Positions 14,926 to 21,863 of a stretch of DNA of 21,863 nt are shown piece after piece. Every line of letters begins with the position of its first letter. Positions within the stretch are counted from its first letter, which is position 1. Made by a program: the position numbers and the translations under genes. The notes beneath the pieces were generated by a model, which was not told where the DNA came from, did no database searches, and saw only the letters and a list, made by a program, of their open reading frames with translations. Source of the stretch: Strigomonas culicis (Eukaryota > Euglenozoa > Kinetoplastea > Trypanosomatida > Trypanosomatidae); the NCBI GenBank assembly GCA_000482145.1, contig AUXH01000316.1, positions 1 to 21,863 on the forward strand, read 5' to 3'.

Positions 14926-17361
14926 ATGTCCAATCTCCCTTCCATCAACTTCCGGGTGGAGTCCAACGGCGCGGCGTACGACGAGTCTCTCGTCCACGCG
15001 CGCGACAGCTCCGCGCAGCACTCCATTCTCTTCGTCGACGAGGACCACCCCGCACAGCAACCGGCCTCGTCCGCGGACCACGACAGCATCCGCTTCCAGC
15101 GCGAGAGCACGAACGCTAGCGGCCACGCGCAGCCCCGCGACCAGGCGTCCGCTGTCCACCAGAACGACACGAACCCGCGAAGCCATCAGACGCGCGCCGG
15201 CGACCAAGAGAGCCTGATGTTCAACGAGGAGCACAGCGCGGTCGAAGTGGGACGCAGCGTCCAGTACCGTGTTGTGGACGAGCCCAGCGCGGTTGAGGCG
15301 GGGCGCAGCATTAACTTCCGCGCCGTGGACGAGCCCAGCGCGGTCGACGTCGGACGCAGCGTCCAGTACCGTGTTGTGGACGAGCCCAGTGCGGTTGAGG
15401 CGGGGCGCAGCATTAACTTCCGCGCCGTGGACGAGCCCAGCGCGGTCGACGTCGGACGCAGCGTCCAGTACCGTGTTGTGGACGAGTCGAGCGCCGAGCG
15501 GCACCGGCCCGCCGCGGCGCTCCCACCGCCGCCATCGCGTCTCTCGCGCCGCGCGGAGGCCAAGGGCCCCGCGCAGGCGGGCGCCCCGCCGACCACGCCG
15601 CGGTCGCGCGCGCTCCACAGCGCCGTGCACGCGCTCGGGACCCCGCCGCTCGCGCCGGTGCCGCGGCCCGCGCAGCCGCACCCCGCCCCGCCGACCGCCG
15701 GCAGCGAGTTCTCCTCCTGTGCCGCGACGCCCGCCTCCAGGCAGGCGACCGCGGGGGCGCTGCCCGCCGCCCCGCCCATGCAGGTCGTGGAACATCACTG
15801 TACCCTGGACGGCCCGCGGTGGGGCGAGGCGCTCGCGCTGCGCCGTGAGGCGGTGGAGCGCAGCCTCGTCGACGAGGCCGCCGCTGCCGCCGGCGTGGAC
15901 CCCTCCCTGGTGCGCGTGCGGGAGCTCGCCGCCACCGACGACGGAAAGCTCGTCGCGCAGCTGTGCGTGGCGCACGAGGCCACGGTCGACGCGGCGGCCC
16001 TCCGCGCGCGGCTGGACGCCGGCGACTATACGGGCACGCGGCGGCTGCACCCGGCCGGCGCGCCGCCGCCGGCCATCGCTCCCACGAAGGTGACGCACAG
16101 CGACGAGGACTCGGAGGGAGAAGAGCCGAGTGCGCTCGCGATCCCGGCCCCGGTGCCCGCGGTGAGCGCCGCCGCCGCGCTGCCCCCGCACTCCTTCGTC
16201 GAGCGCGTCGGTGACGGCCGCCTGCTCGTCGACTTCAAGAACGCGGCCGACGGCGACGACGTGGAGGCGGAGCCACTGGAGCTCTTCGTCGCCGGCGACG
16301 TGGCCGCGTGGACGGTGGCGCAGCTCAAGGTCTGCGTGGCGCGCCACAAGCGCGTGCCGCCGGAGGCCCTCACGCTCCACTTCGCGGGCGCGGCCTGCGC
16401 GGACCGCGAGAGCGGCGCCCAGCTCGGCTGGATCAGCGGCAGCGTCGTCGACGTGCGCTACGACGCGCGCGTTGCGGCGTTCGAGGCCTCCCCGTCGCAG
16501 CCGCGGTCGGACAAGCCCTCGTCCAATTCTGGCGCGGGGAAGGCGAAGGGGAAGAAGGCGACGCCGACGATCCCTGTGCCGCTGTACCGCCGCACGGCGC
16601 AAGAGAAGCAGCACCACGCGGACTACGTCATCTCCGGCAACGCCCTCCGCAGCCGCCCGCTGCCGGAGGGGCTGCTGAAGTCGCGCTCCTACGTGCAGCG
16701 GTCGCCGCGGCCCGGCGCGGAGGTGGTGTACGGCGGCGCCGCGGCGCGCCTCGACGGCGGCAGCACGCGCCGCTCTGTGTCCCTCGGCAGCCGCCGCAGC
16801 TCCGCCTCGCGGCGCAGCGGCACCGCGCCGCTGCGCATCGCGACGCGCGCGCCGTCGTCGTCGTCCGCGTGCGCCCCCGCCCACGGCGACGAGCGCTGCC
16901 CGCCGCAGGTCGTGATCCGCGCCGTGCGGCCGACGATGCCGCGGCCGGCTGCCGCGCGGCCGCACGGCCACGGCAACAGCCCGCGCGACTCCGCCCGCAA
17001 CGGCGGCACGCCCTCCGTGTCGCGCCGCTCACACTCGCCGCTGCGGCACCACGGCGTGCCGCCGAGCCCGCTGCCGATACCGGCCGATGCCGAGCGGCTG
17101 CCGCCGCCCGCGTACTGGGACGTAAAGAGCGACGTGAAGAGCGACATGGAGATGGAGGCACTGCCGCTGCTGACCGTGCCGGAGGCCGAGGCCGCCTACA
17201 ACTACTCCCGCACCTACGAGGCGGAGGAGCAGGAGGAGCTGGGTGCAGACGACATGTACGTGGACGTGGGGGATGAGCTCCTCTACGTTGACCAAGAGGA
17301 AGACGACGACGACGCGGAGGACCCGCGCCCTGAAGAAGCGCCCAACCCGTTCACACAATAG
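14926..17361 (+). CDS. S-I-x-F repeat protein with FAZ1-like and ubiquitin-like domains, putative cytoskeletal
   Basis: 811 residues. Residues 1-190 contain a periodic motif S-[IVL]-x-[FY]-x-x-x-[ED]. Its copies start at S6, S33, S54, S96, S111, S128, S145, S162 and S179, with degenerate copies at S21 and S75. After a Pro/Ala linker, residues ~285-372 (from HHCTLDGPRWGEAL to GTRRLH) show a beta-alpha-beta-beta-alpha-beta pattern. This resembles the conserved domain of flagellar attachment zone protein FAZ1 (G-x-x-W near the start, VAQLCVAHE strand). Residues ~440-515 look ubiquitin-like: LELFVAGDVAAWTVAQLK, then VPPEALTLHFAGAACAD and GSVVDVRY. A Ser/Arg-rich stretch (~605-635) and an acidic tail (~765-805) ending PNPFTQ follow. 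There is no membrane span. A scaffold of the flagellum or attachment zone is inferred from these patterns and from the motif shared with the next gene; neither domain was searched. Confidence 0.8.
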   Translation: MSNLPSINFRVESNGAAYDESLVHARDSSAQHSILFVDEDHPAQQPASSADHDSIRFQRESTNASGHAQPRDQASAVHQNDTNPRSHQTRAGDQESLMFNEEHSAVEVGRSVQYRVVDEPSAVEAGRSINFRAVDEPSAVDVGRSVQYRVVDEPSAVEAGRSINFRAVDEPSAVDVGRSVQYRVVDESSAERHRPAAALPPPPSRLSRRAEAKGPAQAGAPPTTPRSRALHSAVHALGTPPLAPVPRPAQPHPAPPTAGSEFSSCAATPASRQATAGALPAAPPMQVVEHHCTLDGPRWGEALALRREAVERSLVDEAAAAAGVDPSLVRVRELAATDDGKLVAQLCVAHEATVDAAALRARLDAGDYTGTRRLHPAGAPPPAIAPTKVTHSDEDSEGEEPSALAIPAPVPAVSAAAALPPHSFVERVGDGRLLVDFKNAADGDDVEAEPLELFVAGDVAAWTVAQLKVCVARHKRVPPEALTLHFAGAACADRESGAQLGWISGSVVDVRYDARVAAFEASPSQPRSDKPSSNSGAGKAKGKKATPTIPVPLYRRTAQEKQHHADYVISGNALRSRPLPEGLLKSRSYVQRSPRPGAEVVYGGAAARLDGGSTRRSVSLGSRRSSASRRSGTAPLRIATRAPSSSSACAPAHGDERCPPQVVIRAVRPTMPRPAAARPHGHGNSPRDSARNGGTPSVSRRSHSPLRHHGVPPSPLPIPADAERLPPPAYWDVKSDVKSDMEMEALPLLTVPEAEAAYNYSRTYEAEEQEELGADDMYVDVGDELLYVDQEEDDDDAEDPRPEEAPNPFTQ
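15253..15492 (+). repeat. 102-nt tandem repeat (two 51-nt halves), 2.3 copies
   Basis: Units at 15253-15354 and 15355-15456 are almost identical at the nucleotide level, and a third partial copy ends at ~15492. Each unit encodes 34 residues built from two related 17-residue halves, one with SVQYRVVDEPSAVEAGR and one with SINFRAVDEPSAVDVGR. Identity at synonymous positions indicates recent duplication or gene conversion. Confidence 0.92.
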
Positions 17362-18229
17362 AAGACGTAGCAGTGCCCTCTCACATACGTGTGTACAAAT
17401 GTAAAAAAAAAAAAAATACAATCAAATACAATCAAATACAAAAAAAAAACTGAAGAGCAGATTGGAAAGGAAAAAAGAAAACAGCATAAATGTTCTTTTT
17501 TAATATTTCTAGTTCTTTTTGGTATCGTCCTCATTACTTTTGTGCTTGCTTTTCTTTACTACCGTTATTATTACTGTTCGATGTAACCGTTGTTTCTTTT
17601 TATTCTTTCTTTCGTTCTTTCTCCCAGTTTTTGAACTCTCAAATGTTGTTTTACATGACACACATAGTTCTTTTTTTTTTTACTTCTGTTTTGTTTGTTT
17701 GTTTGTTACATTTTCTTCTGCGCTGGTGCATATGGCGGAGGCAGCTAACTAGAAAAGAGAAGAAGATAGAATAATAATCATGCAGTCGGAAAAAGAAGCA
17801 GAGGAAAGGGCAATAATAATAATAATAAAGATACCCTTTGTGTATGTTTGTTTACGAGTGCGATATGATATTATAAGGTTTTTTTTATTTTTTGGCTATG
17901 TCTATATAGAATAAGAAGCGTAAACCCCAATAATAATGGGGGAGGAATTCTGCCGTGACAGCAAAGGCATATGCTTGATGAGGCGCTCTATTTGTTTCTT
18001 CATTTTGTTGTGTTCTTTTCTTCTCCTCTCCTTCTTTCTTTTTTATTCTCATTTAAGTGTTGTACTTCATCATTTAACGGTGCTTCGTTCCCCGCTGTCG
18101 CTGACACAGTTCATAGTTATTCATACTCTTTTTTTTTTGGTTTTGGTTTTGGTTTTTCTTTTAGCAGAAAAGAATATTGAAAAAAAAAAGGAAAACAAAA
18201 ACAAAAGGCGTGACCCTTTATTATCCCCC
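17362..18229 (+). other. Intergenic spacer, 868 nt
   Basis: A/T-rich throughout. It holds a poly-A run and a 10-nt repeat (aaatacaatc units, ~17414-17440), many T-runs, an AAT run at 17812-17828, and the splice tract and 5' UTR of the next gene. Frames at 17389-17774 are Phe/Tyr-rich translations of T-runs. The open frame reaching back to 17936 codes Leu/Phe runs from the splice tract. No gene was accepted. Confidence 0.75.
18126..18167 (+). promoter_or_regulatory. Trans-splice acceptor deciding the start at 18230
   Basis: A T-run and GGTTTT repeats are followed by TTTTTCTTTTAGCAG. AGs lie at 18163-18164 and 18166-18167, and the first ATG afterwards is 18230 (5' UTR of 62-65 nt). The ATG at 17936 lies upstream of this tract. 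Confidence 0.65.
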
Positions 18230-20218
18230 ATGACAGCCGTAGAAGAAAACACGGTGTTCTACGAGGTGCCGCAGGTGCCCACGCTGCGGCTCCCCCCGCG
18301 CGACGGCGCCGCGCAGTCGCCGCCGAAGCGGCTGCCGAGTCGCTCCGCGTCGCGTTACGGGACACCCCGCAACGGCGCCCCGCCGCGCAGCATCGTCGAG
18401 ATGTACGCGAGTGATAAGGAGAGCATCCAGTTCCACCATGAGACCGTCGGCCGCAGCCCGACGCCGCCGCGGCGCCCGGCGGCGGAGGGGGAGCTCCCTG
18501 CCGGCGTCAGCATCCAGTTCCACGAGATGTCCGCCTCCAAAGCGACGAGCATCAACTTCCACGAGGCCTCCGCGATGAAGGGTGCCAGCAGCATCCATTA
18601 CTACGAGGAGCCGCCGGCGGGCCGCCGCCAGAGGCCGAAGCCGCAGCCGCAGCAGCGGCAGGCGGCCACGCCCAACGCGCATGCCTCCGTCGCGCGGCGC
18701 CAGCCGAACAAGGCGGCCGCGGCCGCCACGCCGACGCCGCCGCGGGTGCGGGAGGCGCCCGGCGCGTACGACCGGCCGTGGCGCACGGGAGCCGCGACGC
18801 CCCGCAAGCGCGATGCGCGCCCCAAGCCGGCACCCGCGGCGGAGCCGGAGCCTACGCCGCCGACCCCCGCGCCGTCGAGTAGCCAGGGCTATAAGAAGCC
18901 GTGGCTGGCTGGCGCCGCGCCGAAGAAGAAGAAGCGGGCCGCCTCCAGCGGTGTTGCGAAGCGCCTGTCGACGCCGCGCGACAGCATGGACTCCGCGATG
19001 GCCGACGCGGCCGCGCCGCCGCCGCCCGCGCAGCTCGCGACGCCACACGAGGCGTACGAGCGCGCCGGGACCGTCCTGTCGTCCTGCGCCACCGTCGTGG
19101 AGGAGTCCGTGACGCCGACCGTCACAGCGATCGTGGCGCCGCCGCCGCTGCTGTCGACGTGGGAGGTGCTGGACGGCGAGTTCCAGGAGATGAGCGACAT
19201 GGTGACGCAGCAGGTGACGCTGCAGCAGCTGCTCGGCGTCATGCGGCGCCGCGAACGGGAGGCGCAGCGGCTCGCCATGAAGGCGGACGTCGAGCGTCGC
19301 ACGCTGTCCCGCGTGACCGGCGAGCTCTACGCCCTGCGCGACGCGCGCGTGCGGGAGACGGGGTGCGACCTCACGGGCCAGTCGCTGCGGCCGCCGCGCT
19401 CCGGCACCGCGTCGCCGGCGCCCCGCAGCCAGCGGCGCAGCACCAGCGCGTCCAGCCGCCGCGGCGCCTCCCCCGCGTACGTCGAGCGGCTCTATACCCC
19501 GCGCGACGTGTCGCAGCGGCCGCCGGACTACGTGGCGATGAAGCTGCAGCAGCGCCTGGCGCACCCCAGCGTGCTCAGCGACGACGACCTGACGCCGGAG
19601 GAACGGCGCGAGCACGCGGCCGCGCTCGACGCGTGGCGCGAGGAGCGCGCGGCGCTGCGCCGCGAGCGGATGAGCCTGCTGCAGCAACAGCGGGAGATGC
19701 AGTTCCATGAGCGGCGCGGCACGCACATCAAGGGCCTCTCCGGCGCGCAGCCGACGAGCCCGCGCGCGCCGTACATGCGCAGCATCCTCCAGCAGTACGC
19801 CGCCGTCGACGCGGCCGGCTACGACCGCCTGGCGCGGCAGCGTCTGGAGGCGAAGGCGGCCGAGCTGGACCTCCAGCAGGTGAAGGAGGACCTGCGGCGG
19901 GAGACGGTCATGGGCCGCGAGCGCCAGGTCGCGCTGCAGGAAGAGCACGAGCAGCTGACGGAGCAGCGCCGTGCGACGCGGGAGGCCTACCACGCGCAGG
20001 TGGAGGACCTACAGGTGATCCTGGCGCGGGGCCAGGCGCTGCGCGACGGCGCCCGCTACCGCGTCGACCTCACGCCGCGCCGCCGCTTCGACACGCGCTC
20101 GCTGCTGCAGGAGAAGATGACGAAGATCGAGATGCTTCTCGCCGAGGCGCAGCTGCGCGAGGTGGAGCTCCTGTCGCCGCGCCTCAGCAGGTATAGAAAG
20201 AGCCAAAGCCGCTCGTAA
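18230..20218 (+). CDS. S-I-x-F motif coiled-coil protein, putative cytoskeletal
   Basis: 662 residues from the first ATG after the acceptor. The N-terminal part is disordered and carries the same motif as the preceding gene: SIQFHHET (S65), SIQFHEMS (S94), SINFHEAS (S107) and SIHYYEEP (S121). A second motif, [AG]Y[DK][RK]PW[RL]xGAA, occurs twice (Y180/W184 and Y221/W225), each time followed by a basic cluster (PRKRDARPK, PKKKKR). TPR followed by a charged or polar residue recurs at several places (TPRNG, TPRKR, TPRDS, TPRDV, TPRRR). The C-terminal half is helical: ~311-375 (EFQEMSDMVTQQVTLQQLL, MRRREREAQRLAMKADVERR), ~455-495 and ~530-648 look like coiled coils rich in Arg/Glu/Gln. It ends in a basic tail RYRKSQSRS. 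There is no true membrane span; the hydrophobic segment upstream of 18230 is untranslated sequence. A microtubule- or flagellum-associated role is inferred. Confidence 0.83.
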   Translation: MTAVEENTVFYEVPQVPTLRLPPRDGAAQSPPKRLPSRSASRYGTPRNGAPPRSIVEMYASDKESIQFHHETVGRSPTPPRRPAAEGELPAGVSIQFHEMSASKATSINFHEASAMKGASSIHYYEEPPAGRRQRPKPQPQQRQAATPNAHASVARRQPNKAAAAATPTPPRVREAPGAYDRPWRTGAATPRKRDARPKPAPAAEPEPTPPTPAPSSSQGYKKPWLAGAAPKKKKRAASSGVAKRLSTPRDSMDSAMADAAAPPPPAQLATPHEAYERAGTVLSSCATVVEESVTPTVTAIVAPPPLLSTWEVLDGEFQEMSDMVTQQVTLQQLLGVMRRREREAQRLAMKADVERRTLSRVTGELYALRDARVRETGCDLTGQSLRPPRSGTASPAPRSQRRSTSASSRRGASPAYVERLYTPRDVSQRPPDYVAMKLQQRLAHPSVLSDDDLTPEERREHAAALDAWREERAALRRERMSLLQQQREMQFHERRGTHIKGLSGAQPTSPRAPYMRSILQQYAAVDAAGYDRLARQRLEAKAAELDLQQVKEDLRRETVMGRERQVALQEEHEQLTEQRRATREAYHAQVEDLQVILARGQALRDGARYRVDLTPRRRFDTRSLLQEKMTKIEMLLAEAQLREVELLSPRLSRYRKSQSRS

Positions 20219-20224
20219 TCCATC

Positions 20225-20229
<5 letters not shown>

Positions 20230-20256
<27 letters not shown>
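20230..20256 (+). repeat. (TC)n microsatellite
   Basis: Uninterrupted TC run in the 3' UTR just after the stop at 20216-20218. It resembles the (TC)18 tract at 1746-1781, but no AG-ATG pair follows closely, so it is probably not the acceptor of the next gene. Confidence 0.9.
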
Positions 20257-20717
20257 TAATGCTCTTTCATGTGGAGATGAAAGAGAAACAAAAAAAAAAG
20301 ATAGAAAAATGTTTTCTTTTCCTGTTTCTAACAATATAGAATTGCTGTTGTATGCATACTGTACACATGCAAGTGAAAAAAAGGAAAAAATGTTTACTGT
20401 ACGATGATCCCTATGTGCATAAATGCACCTGTATGATATTGAATTTATTACTTTAACTCTTTTTTGTTATGGTGGAAAAGTAAAAGAAGCTTACACATAG
20501 AGACGAGAAAAAAAAAAGTGGAAACAAGGAAGTACGTTTCTTCTCTACATTCTTCTTATCCATATGGTGTTTTGTATATACGCGTGTTCTGGTGTTGTTA
20601 GGCTATGGTTGGTATGATTCTGTCCCTATTTTCTTTTACGATCCGAAGATCCTTCAAAGCGGTGTGAGGCCCTCCTTCACTTCCTTCTCGTCTCCAGAGA
20701 CTCTGTTCCCGTCGGCT

Positions 20718-20779
20718 CTGATGTCTGCGTCTGCTTTATCTCCCCCTCTTTTTCTTTCCTTTGTACGTCTTAATTGTAG
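20718..20779 (+). promoter_or_regulatory. Trans-splice acceptor for the eIF4B-like gene
   Basis: A strong pyrimidine tract (tttatctccccctctttttc, then tttcctttg) is followed by TTAATTGTAG with the AG at 20778-20779. The predicted 5' UTR is 96 nt without an ATG before 20876. Confidence 0.65.
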
Positions 20780-20875
20780 TGTGTGTGTATATAGAAGTAT
20801 ACAAAAGATTGTATCTATATATACGAAAAGCCAACAAGCTCAACAACCTCAACAACCAATAAGAAAAGAAAAAAA

Positions 20876-21863
20876 ATGCCTCCTCGCGGAAAGAAGGGAA
20901 AGGCCATCAACATCAATGACTTCAACGATGACTACGTGCCGGACGATGTCTACGAGTGGAAGGACGACAACTGGGAATTGACGCCGGAGGAGGCGCAGCA
21001 GGCGAAGGTAGAGGAGAAGATCAACAAGCAGCTGCTCTTCATGCGCCGCAGCCGCGCGGAGGGCAACACGCTGGCCGACTCGGAGAACTTTCGCACGGCC
21101 GGCAAGGGCGAGCTCTCGGAGCAGAAGTTCTCGGTGAAGGACCTGCAGCCGCCCTACGTAGCGTACTTTGGCAACCTCCGCGCGGGGACCACCGCGGAGT
21201 TCTTCCTCCCCCTCTTCAACACGGACTCCGTCGTGACGCACAGCATTATTAGCCAGCAGCGCACGTCAGCCGACAAGGAGCCGTCGACCTTCGCGCTCGT
21301 GGAGTTCAACACCGCCCACGCGCTGAGCATTGCGCTGATGCTCGACCAAACGACCTTCCGCGGCCGCCGCATGTTCGTCGACATCGCGACGGAGAAGCAG
21401 TCCGACCGGCTGCTCAACAAGGAGGTGAAGCGCAAGGAGAGCCGCACCGGGCCGGCGCTGTCCCGCGACATGGTCGGCACGGCCACCGCCGACGCCCCCG
21501 CCCGCGAGTTCAGCCGCGACGCCTTTGGCGGGTCGCAGCCGACGATGCCGACGTCGAACAGCCGCTCCAACCTCGGCAGCCGCATGGACCTCAGCGACTT
21601 CTCGCGCGACATGATGGGCGCGGCGAACACGCCGACGCACTCGCGGCACGGCGCGGCGCCCGCGCCCTTCACCGGCGCCGGCAGCTGGCGCGACGAAGCG
21701 CCGGCGGAGCAGCCGGAGGCGCCGGCCTCGCCCGACGGCGAGGCGCCCGCGGCCGCCAAGGCGGAGCGCAAGGGCAGCGACAAGGCGGTAGACCACGCGA
21801 TCGGCGGCGCGCGCCAGCCGCCCGCCCCGAAGGCGGCCTTCGGCAACTGGCGCGACGAGCCGG
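20876..21863 (+). CDS. eIF4B/eIF4H-like RRM protein, 3' end outside window
   Basis: 329 codons in view, open to the window edge. The N-terminus is basic then acidic (MPPRGKKGKAININDF, DDYVPDDVYEWKDDNWEL). An RRM spans ~94-172: PPYVAYFGNL supplies RNP2 (Y97, F98), TFALVEF (138-144) is the RNP1 position without the usual Gly-Phe, and RGRRMFVDIA closes the domain. The PPYxAYxGNL opening and the RxxRVDVA-like ending are typical of eIF4B/eIF4H, which bind RNA and stimulate the eIF4A helicase in cap-dependent initiation. Downstream, the protein is disordered, with SRDMVG/SRDMMG and two tryptophan motifs (SWRDE at W271, NWRDE at W325), reminiscent of the repeated W-R motifs C-terminal to the RRM in yeast eIF4B. 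A cytoplasmic translation factor is likely. The start is the first ATG after the acceptor; a GGC/GCG-rich coding bias begins right there. Confidence 0.82.
   Translation, partial: MPPRGKKGKAININDFNDDYVPDDVYEWKDDNWELTPEEAQQAKVEEKINKQLLFMRRSRAEGNTLADSENFRTAGKGELSEQKFSVKDLQPPYVAYFGNLRAGTTAEFFLPLFNTDSVVTHSIISQQRTSADKEPSTFALVEFNTAHALSIALMLDQTTFRGRRMFVDIATEKQSDRLLNKEVKRKESRTGPALSRDMVGTATADAPAREFSRDAFGGSQPTMPTSNSRSNLGSRMDLSDFSRDMMGAANTPTHSRHGAAPAPFTGAGSWRDEAPAEQPEAPASPDGEAPAAAKAERKGSDKAVDHAIGGARQPPAPKAAFGNWRDEP

Larger units (their letters stand above)
20219..20875 (+). other. Intergenic spacer, 657 nt
   Basis: Opens with a (TC)n run at 20230-20256. A/T-rich 3' UTR follows with A-runs, then the splice tract and a 96-nt 5' UTR containing an imperfect CAACAAGCTCAACAACCTCAA repeat near 20832-20858. 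No gene; the open frame at 20592-20981 uses this spacer and a shifted frame of the next gene. Confidence 0.75.

Noticed and set aside
14920..16971. 683-codon open frame on the minus strand
   Set aside because: It mirrors the + strand gene, is rich in Arg/Ala/Gly/Val from GC-rich wobble positions, and has no domain. It runs against all other genes.
17936..18229. Two hydrophobic segments suggesting a membrane protein
   Set aside because: They are T-rich spacer and splice tract read as Leu/Phe; the acceptor at 18163-18167 lies downstream of the ATG at 17936.
20592..20981. 129-codon frame before the eIF4B-like gene
   Set aside because: It spans the splice tract and continues in the wrong frame of the RRM protein, which starts at 20876.

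Overview
The window reads as a piece of a trypanosomatid (kinetoplastid) nuclear genome. Every credible gene lies on the + strand, none needs an intron, and coding regions with strongly G/C wobble positions alternate sharply with A/T-rich spacers full of homopolymers and microsatellites. Before each start there is a pyrimidine-rich tract, then an AG, and then the chosen ATG is the first ATG downstream. This is the arrangement expected for spliced-leader trans-splicing of a polycistronic transcription unit. Gene content agrees: a 69-residue Sec61 gamma, an iron/ascorbate-type oxygenase, frataxin, an eIF4B-like RRM protein, and several long, disordered or coiled-coil proteins typical of the trypanosomatid cytoskeleton. 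I cannot name the genus.

Layout. 1-1423: 3' part of a gene for an Ala/Glu/Pro-rich protein with a decapeptide tandem array; one extra base in the first repeat copy breaks its frame. 1899-3206: 2-oxoglutarate/Fe(II)-type oxygenase, possibly mitochondrial. 3767-3976: Sec61 gamma. 4616-5809: beta-hydroxyacid dehydrogenase (3-hydroxyisobutyrate dehydrogenase superfamily) with altered active-site neighbours and a long C-terminal extension. 6111-6980: unrecognised, less certain gene. 7841-11200: 1119-residue protein that I read as an N-terminal four-helix bundle followed by a degenerate TKL/Src-like protein kinase fold split by two insertions of about 200 residues. 11936-13687: coiled-coil protein. 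13954-14580: frataxin. 14926-17361: protein with a periodic S-I-x-F motif array, a domain resembling the FAZ1 conserved region and a ubiquitin-like domain. 18230-20218: coiled-coil protein that reuses the S-I-x-F motif. 20876-window end: 5' part of an eIF4B/4H-like gene.

The genes do not form a pathway; neighbours in such units usually share only transcription. Two points stand out. The pseudokinase has an architecture (helical bundle plus dead TKL-like kinase) resembling MLKL and related cell-death or membrane-active proteins, in a lineage generally described as lacking TKL kinases. The two genes on either side of the 17.4-18.2 kb spacer share a short repeated motif and look like a pair of flagellar or cytoskeletal scaffold proteins. 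Both readings are pattern recognition by eye and no database was searched.
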